In this document: in pieces, positions 1 to 7,893 of the stretch | Position numbering within the stretch: the first letter of the stretch is position 1 | Layout: each line of letters starts with the position of its first letter | DNA from: Brevibacillus porteri | GTDB taxonomy: Bacteria; Bacillota; Bacilli; Brevibacillales; Brevibacillaceae | DNA length: 64,000 nucleotides | Assembly (NCBI RefSeq): GCF_003013475.1 | Contig: NZ_PXZO01000037.1 | Span: 1 to 64,000, forward strand | Reading direction: 5' to 3' | Program-made: the position numbers and the translations under genes | Notes under the pieces: model-generated | What the model was told of the DNA's origin: nothing | What the model saw: the letters and a program-made list of their open reading frames with translations, nothing else | Databases searched by the model: none

Positions 1-34
1 CACTTTTTTCTCTTTTGTTAAATCAAATAACCCC

Positions 35-976
35 CTACATTTTCTCGAAATAGTTCCATTGTTCCTGAACGAATTGAATCTTAAATTTGACTTTATTTAA
101 AATGTCAGCACCGATTTCTTCTCCCAATAAGAATTTTTCGATTTCCCACCCTATCATCATCAATGTTGTATCAATACCCCAGATTGCTAAATCACGCATG
201 TACTCTGCTTCAGAAACTTGTAACACTGTTTCAGAGATTAATTCGTGGTACCTTGTTACAACATACCTCAGCAAGTCTAAATTATAGATATCCTGAAGAA
301 TAAAGCTTACATCTCGGATAGGTGACGTGAATCCCGCCCATTCCCAATCAATGAACTTGATCTGTTCCCCAGTAAGGAAAACGTTGTCCAGGTGGGGATC
401 GCCATGTGTGATCGTTGCCACTTTAGGCTTATAGTTAGTTGTCATTGAGTAGAATTTATTTGCGATAAATTCAATTGTCATGAGTTCGTTAATGTCGAAC
501 CCCTTTAGTTGGCTCAAATTTTTGATAGCCCATTCACCCCATTCTTTACTTGGGGCATGCGAGACCAAATGACTTTCTTTAGAGATCTTCTGCGACAAAG
601 TAAGTGCATTAATGTGAAATTCCGATAACGTCTCTAAAATTTTGTTAAGAATCTCCACTTGATCCATAAGTGAGTAGTCAGACATTACCTTTTTTAGAGG
701 TATTCCGGCATCACTCTGAATAATTGCTGGAGGGTTCCGATCAAAGGTTGAATATATTTTGGGAGTGTATGATCCAATGATTGGAGCCAACATTTCCATC
801 ACTTTCAATTCGTTAGTTCGATCAGATGCATACTCCTTATATATAAAGCTATTTTCGGAGTTGCCTTCTACCTCCGTCTTGACCCGATAAATGTTGCCAG
901 CATGTGCTCCATTAATCTTGAAATGGCTCAATATCGATAAACCCAAAGAACGAAAGCGTTGTGAAATGAGTTCCAT
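35..976 (-). CDS. Aminoglycoside phosphotransferase/choline kinase-fold enzyme
   Basis: A 313-residue protein with the eukaryotic-like kinase fold of the APH family. The catalytic loop ITHGDPHLDN (about residues 187-196) and the metal-binding KFIDWEWAG segment (about 204-212) match the family motifs HxDxxxxN and DxE. The N-terminal YKEY lysine is a candidate ATP contact. The family phosphorylates aminoglycosides, choline, thiamine, homoserine and other small hydroxyl compounds. The sequence does not reveal the substrate, so a resistance role should not be assumed. The ATG follows AAGGAGC at good spacing. It stands alone, with small unidentified genes upstream. The kinase fold is secure and the function is not. 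Confidence 0.8.
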   Translation of the reverse strand: MELISQRFRSLGLSILSHFKINGAHAGNIYRVKTEVEGNSENSFIYKEYASDRTNELKVMEMLAPIIGSYTPKIYSTFDRNPPAIIQSDAGIPLKKVMSDYSLMDQVEILNKILETLSEFHINALTLSQKISKESHLVSHAPSKEWGEWAIKNLSQLKGFDINELMTIEFIANKFYSMTTNYKPKVATITHGDPHLDNVFLTGEQIKFIDWEWAGFTSPIRDVSFILQDIYNLDLLRYVVTRYHELISETVLQVSEAEYMRDLAIWGIDTTLMMIGWEIEKFLLGEEIGADILNKVKFKIQFVQEQWNYFEKM

Positions 977-1035
977 AATAATTGCTCCTTCTCAATTGAA
1001 TAGAGGAATATTATCACAAGTAATGATGTGTTAAA

Positions 1036-1233
1036 TCACATAATCCCAATACCATGATTTTTGATTACCGCCCGCAGCCAAAGATACAGTGACCAGAGAA
1101 AGAACACGAACATCCTGGCACCGATTTCCCTGTCTTTTCGATCAATATGTCTTACCACATCGAAGTAATGAAATACCAGCGCCCCGATGCCAATAAGCGT
1201 GTAAATGCCAATCACCCAGAGGAAAATTACCAC
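1036..1233 (-). CDS. Small two-helix membrane protein, unidentified
   Basis: A 65-residue protein with a hydrophobic helix at about 2-21, a charged linker (RHIDRKDREIGAR) and a second helix at about 41-55. The GTG start is preceded by GGGGAGGG with 7-nt spacing. I do not recognise the family. It lies just downstream of another tiny membrane-protein ORF on the same strand, so the two may be cotranscribed. Confidence 0.55.
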   Translation of the reverse strand: MVIFLWVIGIYTLIGIGALVFHYFDVVRHIDRKDREIGARMFVFFLWSLYLWLRAVIKNHGIGIM

Positions 1234-1269
1234 TCATCATCCCTCCCCTTTTACAAATCGATTGAAATG

Positions 1270-1377
1270 TTAAATCAAGTTAGACAGCAGCCAAATTGCC
1301 AAACCAACAACGCCTGCTGCTATCAATCCGATAATTACCCCGAACCAAATCAATGGTGTAAAATCAATTGGTCCCAT
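1270..1377 (-). CDS. 35-residue single-helix membrane peptide, unidentified
   Basis: A very short ORF with a good ribosome site (GGGAGG about 8 nt before ATG). The peptide begins MGPIDFTPLIW and then has one continuous hydrophobic helix (about residues 9-33) rich in Ile, Gly and Ala. It resembles small membrane peptides or holin-like peptides only in general character, and no family is recognised. It ends 36 nt upstream of the next leftward small membrane gene. Confidence 0.45.
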   Translation of the reverse strand: MGPIDFTPLIWFGVIIGLIAAGVVGLAIWLLSNLI

Positions 1378-1466
1378 GCTCTGATCCTCCCATTTTTAAG
1401 AAATCGTGTGTTCTGTAACCAACAATCCCCATTTTTCGTAATTCCTTTCGAAAGGAGCACTCTCTT

Positions 1467-1625
1467 ATGACAATCATATTGATCCTTTTTATTGGATGGA
1501 TTCTAATCCTGAATGCAGAGTCTCTCCAAGCTAGATGGATATACGTATTGTTAATTACCCTTACTGTTATTTTTTTGTTTTTACTAGCCCTTCCGTATAT
1601 GAACGAAGATTGGACTGGGCATTAG
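1467..1625 (+). CDS. 52-residue membrane protein, unidentified
   Basis: The ORF starts at an ATG preceded by AAAGGAG (1451-1457). The product has two hydrophobic helices (about 2-16 and 24-43) around a short QAR turn and ends in an acidic tail. It diverges from the two leftward membrane peptides. No family is recognised. Confidence 0.5.
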   Translation: MTIILILFIGWILILNAESLQARWIYVLLITLTVIFLFLLALPYMNEDWTGH

Positions 1626-1717
1626 GTCAGCTTTTAATACAATTACCGTTTTGTTAAACACTTCCATTTTTTTCTTTAGTGATACAATTTTAAAAAACTG
1701 AAATCGCGGGTGATTTT

Positions 1718-1993
1718 TTGATTACTTTACTCAAAGCCTTTAGGTTTTCATTTGTCATACACTTTCTTTCCTTTTGGGCCTACTTTACATGGGACTTGTA
1801 TGAACAGAATCAAATGTACCAAGAAATTTTTCAAATTATGCAAAAGGAATTAACTGAGAATTCAGGTTCAGGGTTTTCAATAGCCTATGAGTCTACAAAC
1901 TCGTATGAAACCTTGTTCTGGTACGGATGCGTAACATTCCCTCTTTTAATGGCTGCCTATGTCTTTTATAAGAAGAAATTTCTAACAAAGTAA
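1718..1993 (+). CDS. Small two-helix membrane protein, unidentified
   Basis: A 91-residue protein with a hydrophobic helix near residues 9-26, a polar middle section (about 30-62) predicted outside the membrane, a second helix at about 66-83 and a basic KKKFLTK tail. The likely start is TTG at 1718 after a GGGTGA sequence. The ribosome site is weak, so the start is uncertain. No recognised family. Confidence 0.5.
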   Translation: MITLLKAFRFSFVIHFLSFWAYFTWDLYEQNQMYQEIFQIMQKELTENSGSGFSIAYESTNSYETLFWYGCVTFPLLMAAYVFYKKKFLTK

Positions 1994-2083
1994 CTATTTT
2001 GATAAGTGTAAGTGGAAAATTATTGAAACAATTGCCTTCTTTCATCGTCTTATAGGTACCAGTGTTGAAAGAGGTGTAAATCA

Positions 2084-2305
2084 TTGAAAAAGCAGCTTAT
2101 CATGACGAAATCTTTAGTTATTCTGATGCTTACTATGGCAGCCGTAGTGAATGCACAATCCCCTAGTAATCCCAGTGAGCAACCGAAAACGACTTTTATT
2201 CCAAACGCAAAACCAACTGACTGGAAGGAAGTCAAGAGATTACCACTTCCCACCCCAAATGAATGGAAGGCAAGCCTCAAACCTTTGCAGGTAGAAAACC
2301 AATAA
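2084..2305 (+). CDS. Small exported protein with signal peptide, unidentified
   Basis: A 73-residue protein. The N-terminus has a basic stretch (KKQLIMTK), a hydrophobic core (about 10-21) and a likely signal peptidase site after VVNA (about residue 24). The mature part is a short proline- and lysine-rich chain with no cysteine, so it is not a lipoprotein. The TTG start is supported by AAAGAGGTG upstream. Possible roles (secreted peptide, cell-wall associated) are guesses. Confidence 0.5.
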   Translation: MKKQLIMTKSLVILMLTMAAVVNAQSPSNPSEQPKTTFIPNAKPTDWKEVKRLPLPTPNEWKASLKPLQVENQ

Positions 2306-2411
2306 CATATGAACACATGCCATTGACTTATCTCCCTACACATCGTGTTAAGTACCTTTTGATTTAAAGTCGTGTAAAATAAAGGAAATCCATTAGATCG
2401 GAGTGATCAAG

Positions 2412-2588
2412 ATGTTCTGGGCGCTAATTGGAATTCCAGTTTTATTAATACTCATTGGGGCCTACCTTTCTGATAAGAGGCGCCAAAGAAAATACCGCTT
2501 TGAAGAACTCGACCATGCAGCTAAACATAATTCTCGATCTAGTGCCGAAGCCGAGGCACAAAGCAGAACATGGATGGATTCACCATAA
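2412..2588 (+). CDS. 58-residue membrane-anchored protein, unidentified
   Basis: One N-terminal helix (MFWALIGIPVLLILIGAY) is followed by a basic SDKRRQRK stop-transfer segment and a charged cytoplasmic tail. I prefer the ATG at 2412 over the in-frame GTG at 2403, because GGAG lies about 8 nt before the ATG but directly abuts the GTG. No family is recognised. Confidence 0.5.
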   Translation: MFWALIGIPVLLILIGAYLSDKRRQRKYRFEELDHAAKHNSRSSAEAEAQSRTWMDSP

Positions 2589-2748
2589 CTGTTCAAACTG
2601 AGCATTGTGGGTAGATCGGCTCTACCCTGACTAACTAATATGTTAATTTGATCAACTGACAACGGAACGGTACCATTAAATGTTGGTACTTTCTTGTTTT
2701 TATTAAATCGCATTTAATACTTGTAAATGGTGAATGAGGTGAGTATTT

Positions 2749-3087
2749 ATGAGAAAAATCATCATATTTTTGGCCGTATCGCTAGTTCCATTTACATATC
2801 TAGGGATGCTTATGGACTGGCAGACTAAGACCATCTACGGTTATTTTCTCGTACTTGCCTTTGTCACAATTCTTGCGTTTCTTCAACGTTCCGTTCTCAC
2901 CTTACTAGTAGCAAATCTACTTTCAACTATTTGGAGCTATTGGTTAGCTTCAGCTAAACTACTTGATTATCAATATTTCTTTAAGCCATTTAGCGTCAAA
3001 GGACTCGTAATTATTTCTGCTGTCTTATGGCTTGCTCCTCAATTACTAGCCTTCTGTTTTAACAATAAATCTCCAAGACAGAAGTAA
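2749..3087 (+). CDS. Small multi-helix membrane protein, unidentified
   Basis: A 112-residue protein with about four hydrophobic helices (roughly 3-20, 29-44, 48-66 and 83-102). The start has a clear GAGGTGA ribosome site. I do not recognise the family. It is the largest of the run of small plus-strand membrane genes here. Confidence 0.55.
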   Translation: MRKIIIFLAVSLVPFTYLGMLMDWQTKTIYGYFLVLAFVTILAFLQRSVLTLLVANLLSTIWSYWLASAKLLDYQYFFKPFSVKGLVIISAVLWLAPQLLAFCFNNKSPRQK

Positions 3088-3173
3088 TTTTCCTCCCTAC
3101 ACATTGTGTGAATTTTTCTGATCATGTAGACTAACTGCTCCACACTTTATTGGTCTTCTTATAGGGGGTATTT

Positions 3174-3461
3174 ATGGATAAACAAAAAGTGTATGCTGCT
3201 GCCTCAATAATCGAATCAACCTACTATAAGTATCAACATACAAATTGGTTGAATTTTTCTATTAAAAATCAAACAATCGCACGAATTCATATCAAATTAG
3301 AAATACCGCTTATCGAGGCCAAAACAATATACCGTTTTGCTATAGAAAACAAAATTCCTAAGGTATGGTACGCAATTGTAGAGAGAGCTGAAATAATCGA
3401 ATTCCCCTCCAGAGATCTTATACCTGAGGCAGTACGTTTTATCAGTGAGGATTCACTGTAA
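3174..3461 (+). CDS. Unidentified soluble protein, possibly truncated by an in-frame stop
   Basis: A 95-residue alpha/beta-looking protein with no membrane segment. ATAGGGGG lies before the ATG. After the TAA at 3459-3461 the same frame stays open for 23 more codons (charged residues ending IAELDED) to a second TAA at 3531-3533. The gene may therefore have been shortened by a nonsense mutation. The family is unknown. Confidence 0.5.
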   Translation: MDKQKVYAAASIIESTYYKYQHTNWLNFSIKNQTIARIHIKLEIPLIEAKTIYRFAIENKIPKVWYAIVERAEIIEFPSRDLIPEAVRFISEDSL

Positions 3462-3617
3462 GAAATTATTGCTAACAGACTGCGAACGGAAGAAAGAATC
3501 TCTCGTGAAATTGCTGAGTTGGATGAAGATTAAACATATTGAGCAATTTGTTGTGAAGATGCACTGAAACCATTTTCTGTAACATTCGTATTTAAATACA
3601 AGATGAGTAATTGAAGT

Positions 3618-3704
3618 GTGAAGCCAGTGGAACTAATAATCTTTGTGTTCGAATTTATCGGTAACCTCTTAGGATTGATCCTTGGCAAAGAAGATCCGCA
3701 TTAA
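3618..3704 (+). CDS. Possible 28-residue hydrophobic peptide
   Basis: A GTG-initiated mini-ORF encodes a peptide with one helix (ELIIFVFEFIGNLLGLILG) and a charged end. No convincing ribosome site is visible, so it may be a decayed gene or chance. It lies in the otherwise gene-poor stretch 3,462-3,778. Confidence 0.2.
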   Translation: MKPVELIIFVFEFIGNLLGLILGKEDPH

Positions 3705-3730
3705 GTGCCGTTTTTAACTTAATTGATCTT

Positions 3731-3769
3731 GTGTATCCAGGTGCATTCGATCCGCGCCACTGGATACAC
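3731..3769. repeat. 10-bp perfect inverted repeat between convergent gene sets
   Basis: GTGTATCCAG (3731-3740) and CTGGATACAC (3760-3769) form a perfect stem around a 19-nt loop. AATTGAT/ATCAATT partly extends the symmetry outside. It separates the plus-strand small genes from the leftward phage operon. It may act as a bidirectional terminator, although neither side has a strong T-run, or it may be an element boundary. Confidence 0.5.
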
Positions 3770-3778
3770 GTTATCAAT

Positions 3779-3943
3779 TTAATTAATCAATCCGTTTTTC
3801 TCTTCTGCCTCGATTGCCATTTCATCCAAATGGCCTGACAAGCATCCTAAGCTGCAATAATGATCGACAGATGGCTTCTTGCTTACCAATATCCACTCAG
3901 GCTTGTCCCCCACGATCTTTTCATCGCAAAATGCACATTTCAT
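3779..3943 (-). CDS. 54-residue zinc-ribbon-like phage protein
   Basis: This small ORF carries CAFC near the N-terminus (Cys3, Cys6) and CSLGC in the middle (Cys30, Cys34), an arrangement fitting a single zinc site, followed by an acidic helix. AGGGGGAGG lies just before the ATG and overlaps the end of the antirepressor gene, so it is probably translated from the same operon. It is the last gene of the leftward phage operon. The family is unrecognised. Zinc binding is inferred from cysteine spacing only. Confidence 0.6.
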   Translation of the reverse strand: MKCAFCDEKIVGDKPEWILVSKKPSVDHYCSLGCLSGHLDEMAIEAEEKNGLIN

Positions 3944-3958
3944 GGTATCTTCCTCCCC

Positions 3959-4684
3959 CTACGAAAATGCCAACTGACTATTGGCATCTTCAATTTCTCG
4001 AAGGAGTTTTCCCTGTGGTCGCCAATCGATGATGTACTCCATCGCCCTTTCCAAATCGAGGACACGAGTATTTCGGTAAGAGTCAACGTTGAAGTATCCC
4101 TTAAAATCCCGCCAAATTGACGAGAATACTTTTCCGCGCAAGCTACTGTCTTGGTAAGCTTGTCCATCTTTGCCGCCAAGGACCTGTACTGCTTGCTGTC
4201 TGGCTGCGTTTTGAAGTAAGAGCTGCTGACCGTAGTCAATTGTCTTGCTTTCCTCTAGCCTCTCGACACGACTTTCGATCTCTTGTTGCTTCTGATCCAG
4301 GAAGAAGATCGCTTTTACTTCGGGACTCAAGCTGGCATATGCGCTAGGCTTCTCGATAACGCGATAGTAGTCGTCCACCAGCATTTCGTAGGCTTCCCAT
4401 GCTTCATCTGTGTTTAGAGACTTCGCGTGCAGCCATGCACCTTTTTCAGTCCAGAGATAAATTACAGGAGCATACTTGAGGTTCCCCGAAACTTTCTGGG
4501 AAGCTTTGAACTGCTTTAACTCGTCACCTTTAAGAGCGAAAAAGTGTTTGCCTTCTTTGTACCGTGTAACGTTATTTTGGAAGTTGTCGTTGATGTTGTC
4601 GTTATCTGTTCCGTATGACTCAGCCAACTGAGCTTTGGTCAATACCCTTTGGCCCTCGTAGTCAAACACCTGTAAGTTGCTCAC
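3959..4684 (-). CDS. Phage antirepressor, ORF6N-ORF6C domains
   Basis: A 241-residue protein. Residues about 5-105 match the ORF6N (KilA-N-like) DNA-binding domain (LTKAQLAESYGTDNDNINDN, then FFALKGDELK and YLWTEKGAWLHAKSL). Residues about 130-235 match the ORF6C domain that accompanies it in phage antirepressors. Such proteins counter the lysogeny repressor or regulate early phage genes. The GTG start overlaps the upstream stop as GTGA, which indicates translational coupling. It belongs to the leftward early operon. The domain assignment is strong and the target is unknown. Confidence 0.85.
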   Translation of the reverse strand: MSNLQVFDYEGQRVLTKAQLAESYGTDNDNINDNFQNNVTRYKEGKHFFALKGDELKQFKASQKVSGNLKYAPVIYLWTEKGAWLHAKSLNTDEAWEAYEMLVDDYYRVIEKPSAYASLSPEVKAIFFLDQKQQEIESRVERLEESKTIDYGQQLLLQNAARQQAVQVLGGKDGQAYQDSSLRGKVFSSIWRDFKGYFNVDSYRNTRVLDLERAMEYIIDWRPQGKLLREIEDANSQLAFS

Positions 4685-5322
4685 TTCACCTTCCCCCTTT
4701 TCGGAACCACCAGTTTCAAATGTTTCGGCCGTTTTTCTCGAACTGGCTTTGTTCTTCCTTTGCTATCCATAACGAATTGGTCGCCATCGAGTGTGGTATG
4801 GAGCGTATATGTTTGGATTCCGTTTTCGGCAGCCCATTGCTCCATGATCCCCGGCTGTCCTTGCGCTCGTCTCATATCACTCATCAGACTCATGAACTCG
4901 ACAAGAAAAAAAGTTATATCCCAGTTATGGTAGTCCCACAGAAAATCAAATACAGTTTCAGATGTCTCACCAATCGGCTTGTCCCATCCAAGCTCTGCGA
5001 TTTTATCCACGGTGTAAAAATAATCTTTGGTTCCTCGACGGTTACCGTCATATTCCTTTGTGATCGGAAAGATGCTCGTAAACCTTCTTGGAGTGACCAA
5101 GGAAATATACGCCATGATCGCCTCTGTAATGTGGAAGCGCCGTTCCATATCTTCGAGCGTTGTATTTTCTCCCGCCCGTCCAAAGTACTTTACGCCATAA
5201 AAGATTGTTCGCTCCAATGCTTTATCATCATCCATTGTATCTGGCAGAGCGGCGATCAGTGCATTGAGATAAAGATCGAGTTTATCAGTGTTCTTCTTAA
5301 CTGGCCTATGCCCTACTTGCAT
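4681..5322 (-). CDS. Unidentified phage protein in replication operon
   Basis: A 213-residue soluble protein with no membrane segment, a predicted helical body and a basic C-terminal tail (KPVREKRPKHLKLVVPKRGK) that could bind nucleic acid. I do not recognise a family. The ATG at 5322 follows GGGAGGG and is preferred over an adjacent TTG. It sits between the helicase loader and the antirepressor and overlaps the latter by 4 nt, so a role in early phage growth is likely by context only. Confidence 0.6.
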   Translation of the reverse strand: MQVGHRPVKKNTDKLDLYLNALIAALPDTMDDDKALERTIFYGVKYFGRAGENTTLEDMERRFHITEAIMAYISLVTPRRFTSIFPITKEYDGNRRGTKDYFYTVDKIAELGWDKPIGETSETVFDFLWDYHNWDITFFLVEFMSLMSDMRRAQGQPGIMEQWAAENGIQTYTLHTTLDGDQFVMDSKGRTKPVREKRPKHLKLVVPKRGKVK

Positions 5323-5430
5323 CAAGGTCCCTCCCAGGAATATCTTTTGGAATAATTTGAGTGGATATTGACAAAGGTCATTACAACCAATTCGCCTAAA
5401 TCCTGAGTATTTTACAACCAGCTCCGCCCA

Positions 5431-6348
5431 TCACTTCCGCTCGCGCCGCCTGTTACGGCCTTTCACTTCGCGATAATCCACAAAAGGCTCGATCCGCTCC
5501 ATGATCCGCGCTGCGCTCCTGTAGTTCGGCTCGCTGTTCTTCGCCTTGGCAAAATGTTGCTCCAATTCATCGAGTTTTAGATTGGACGTGTAAATGGTGG
5601 GCAGCTTCTCCATTCGCCGTTGAAGGATTGGGCCCAACACTTCGTCACGAGTCCATGCCGTGATCGCTTCTGCACCTATGTCATCCAGGATAAGCACTGA
5701 TACATTTTTCAGAGCCTCCAGCTTTTGCTCCATTCCACCCGTCTCAATTGATGCTTTAATCTCCATCAGATAATCCGGTACATACAGCATCAAAACGTCC
5801 ACGCCGCGCTTTGCCAGCTCCTGAGTCATAGCGCCTGCTATTGCGCTTTTGCCTACCCCGAACGGGCCGTATATGTAGAGTCCTCTTGTTGTCTTCCCGC
5901 GCTCAAAGCTGACGCAAAAGTTAATGGCTGCTTTTATGGCTTCGATCCGTCCAGCGTCTTTCTCCAAAGCTTCAAAAGTTGTATTCATGATGTGATCAGG
6001 GACGAACTGGCTTTTGACCAGGGATTTTAACTTACGCTGGTGATCATGGCTTTGTTGATGCTCACAAGGTGAGAAGCGCATCCCCGCTTTTCCAGACTCA
6101 ACGAAGACAGTTTGCCGATGCCCGATAAAGAAATTCCGACACGACTCTAAACCTTTGCATGTAGCGCAATTCATGTTTGTATCGCGATATTCGTATAGCT
6201 CTGGCAAAGTGAATTCCCCATCGGGATATCGGTTCATAAGCCCTTGAATCAGCTCGTGTTTGTACAGAAGCTCTTCTGATTGTTTTGCCTTTTCCATAAG
6301 CCTCTGCCATCTTTCATCGTTTGAAAGCACGTCTCCAATTGAGTTCAT
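5431..6348 (-). CDS. DnaC/DnaI-like helicase loader ATPase (phage)
   Basis: A 305-residue protein. The N-terminal part carries a cysteine cluster (CATCKGLESC near 59-68, SPCEH near 92-96) like the zinc domain of Bacillus DnaI. The C-terminal AAA+ ATPase has Walker A GPFGVGKSA (about 161-169) and Walker B VLILDDIGAEA (about 213-223). Proteins of this kind load the replicative helicase onto the phage origin. It starts 2 nt after the upstream DnaD-like gene ends, the usual pair of initiator plus loader in phages that use the host helicase. It probably acts with host DnaC-type helicase, since no phage helicase gene is visible. Confidence 0.85.
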   Translation of the reverse strand: MNSIGDVLSNDERWQRLMEKAKQSEELLYKHELIQGLMNRYPDGEFTLPELYEYRDTNMNCATCKGLESCRNFFIGHRQTVFVESGKAGMRFSPCEHQQSHDHQRKLKSLVKSQFVPDHIMNTTFEALEKDAGRIEAIKAAINFCVSFERGKTTRGLYIYGPFGVGKSAIAGAMTQELAKRGVDVLMLYVPDYLMEIKASIETGGMEQKLEALKNVSVLILDDIGAEAITAWTRDEVLGPILQRRMEKLPTIYTSNLKLDELEQHFAKAKNSEPNYRSAARIMERIEPFVDYREVKGRNRRRERK

Positions 6349-6350
6349 GT

Positions 6351-7322
6351 TTACTCAGTCCCCTTGCCTTGGAGCTGGCCCATCAGCTTTTGCAATTCGT
6401 GATCTTGTGCCGGATCATAGCTTGGATCGTCCTGCGGTGCTTGCCCTCCTCGAAGGTTGTCCAAATACGCTTTGTCGGCTTCTGACATTCCAGTTGATTG
6501 ACCGCGAGTGTATTTGCCTTTATTTGATGCCTTGCTCCTAGCGTGTTCAGCAATAGCAGCTTGGACTTGCTGGAGTGTACGTAGTCCTTGATCAGCCCAT
6601 CCGATGAGGATTTTTGTCGTATACTTCCAGCTCTTCGTGCCATTCAAGATCGTTTCTCTGAGGGCCTCGATAATGATCTCTTCCGGCTCGTCAAAGTGAC
6701 CTTTAACAATCCATTGATCGATGTCCTGTACAATGATTGGCGGTATTGCTGCTGTGATGTTATTCATATAGAAAGTGACAGGATCAGGTTTTTGGGGGAT
6801 GGTCTTATCTGGTAGGTCATCCAACGCACTGCTGGCTCCTGCTCCTGCGCCCGCTTCTTGTTCTTGTTCTTCTTCTTGTTCTTGTTCTTGTTCTTTTTCT
6901 TTTTCTTCCCCATAGTCTATGGATACCGTATCGATACCGTATCCATACTCTTTGCAGAGCGCCTGAAAAACCTCAACGAACGGCTTGTGTTTTACGCCTT
7001 TCAACTCTTTTGTGATGCAGGCTTTCACCTTGGGGCTGTTAATCCGGTTATGCTTTAACCAGTTCAACATCATGATTTCTTTGGTTGTCTCGTTGTAAGC
7101 GACCTTCCCATACTCGACAAAACGATTGAGAAGCTTGTCCACCGTTTCCCGGTTGTATCCTGTCTCCGTCTCTATGATTCGCTTTGGCAACTCGTAGATG
7201 CCGCACTGTGTCGTTTTGCTGTTTGTCATGAGGTACAGGAAGAAATACTTTTCTTCCGGTGTCAGGTCAAGGACAAAACCATCTTGCCAAAAGCTTGTCT
7301 GTACTTGTCTATAGGTTGCCAT
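6351..7322 (-). CDS. Phage replication initiator with DnaD-like domain
   Basis: A 323-residue protein. Residues 1-100 resemble the N-terminal winged-helix domain of phage replisome organisers (YRQVQTSFWQDGFVLDLTP). A low-complexity Glu/Gln linker (about 140-165) is followed by a DnaD-like domain (about 180-260, with YMNNI and TKILIGWADQGL) that recruits the helicase loader. I chose the ATG at 7322 because AAAAAGGGGGC lies at proper spacing before it. The ORF stays open 9 codons further upstream without support. The linker is encoded by a repeated GAACAA/GAAGAA tract and may overlap the element's replication origin, as in lambda gene O. Confidence 0.85.
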   Translation of the reverse strand: MATYRQVQTSFWQDGFVLDLTPEEKYFFLYLMTNSKTTQCGIYELPKRIIETETGYNRETVDKLLNRFVEYGKVAYNETTKEIMMLNWLKHNRINSPKVKACITKELKGVKHKPFVEVFQALCKEYGYGIDTVSIDYGEEKEKEQEQEQEEEQEQEAGAGAGASSALDDLPDKTIPQKPDPVTFYMNNITAAIPPIIVQDIDQWIVKGHFDEPEEIIIEALRETILNGTKSWKYTTKILIGWADQGLRTLQQVQAAIAEHARSKASNKGKYTRGQSTGMSEADKAYLDNLRGGQAPQDDPSYDPAQDHELQKLMGQLQGKGTE

Positions 7323-7345
7323 CTTATGCGCCCCCTTTTTTGATG

Positions 7346-7681
7346 TCATTTACTCGCAAGATCGCCTCTGCCCCCAATTTTGGGTTCAGTTCTTATTTGA
7401 TACAGAAGAACCATCGCGTCCATGAAGCCCGCTTTGTATGCAAACTCTTCGGTTATGGCTTCCATTGAAGCCACTGTGTCGTCGTATTTATTCAGCAGGT
7501 GTTCTTTATCATCAGGAAGCAGTTTACGAATGTCGTTAATTAATCCGTCAAGGCTCTTGCTCTTCTCTTGATAATCGTCCGATTTGCGAAAAACGTGCCC
7601 ATTAAAGCGATGAGCAAATAACGTATCAGCTACGTCTTCAAAATCCCGCTTGCTGACTTCTAAGTCCCTTGCGAGTGCCAT
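7346..7681 (-). CDS. Small phage protein, copy A of a tandem family
   Basis: A 111-residue, charged, helical protein. The segment IRKLLPDDKEHLLNKYDD followed by EEFAYKAGFMDAM resembles parts of two neighbouring sequences (7682-7837 and 7838-8224), suggesting tandem paralogues. AAGGAGAG precedes the ATG. Small proteins of this look are common in the early regions of Bacillus-group phages. The function is unknown. Confidence 0.6.
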   Translation of the reverse strand: MALARDLEVSKRDFEDVADTLFAHRFNGHVFRKSDDYQEKSKSLDGLINDIRKLLPDDKEHLLNKYDDTVASMEAITEEFAYKAGFMDAMVLLYQIRTEPKIGGRGDLASK

Positions 7682-7893
7682 TTACACTACTCTCCTTCCC
7701 AAAGAAGAATTGTCACTCAAGCCAGTGCGGTACGATACCTCCACGCACGCTTCTCGCATCGAATGGACGGCATCATGTAACGAGGTGAGTAATTCCTTTT
7801 GATCCGGTAGAAGCGCTTCAATACGTATAGAGCAGATTCATAACGATCCTCTGCCGAACCAACAGCACTTGCATTCTTTGCAATATCCTGCAC
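7682..7893 (-). pseudogene. Decayed copy B of the tandem small phage gene family
   Basis: Immediately after the stop of copy C the frame is open for 51 codons and encodes IEALLPDQKELLTSL, then DAVHSMREACVEVSYRTGL, which match the LLPDDKEHLL...EEFAYKAGFMD pattern of copy A. A plausible N-terminal part (VQDIAKNASAVGSAEDRYES) lies upstream in a different frame. A frameshift therefore separates the two halves and no intact start is visible. The left boundary is firm and the right boundary is approximate. Confidence 0.5.

Noticed and set aside
35..976. Calling the APH-fold kinase an aminoglycoside resistance gene
   Set aside because: The motifs are shared by choline, thiamine and homoserine kinases and other relatives, and the substrate cannot be read from the sequence.
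5323..5430. Tiny 19-codon frame between the helicase loader and the next phage gene
   Set aside because: It has no ribosome site and no recognisable features, and overlaps the next start only by a TGATG that could be chance.
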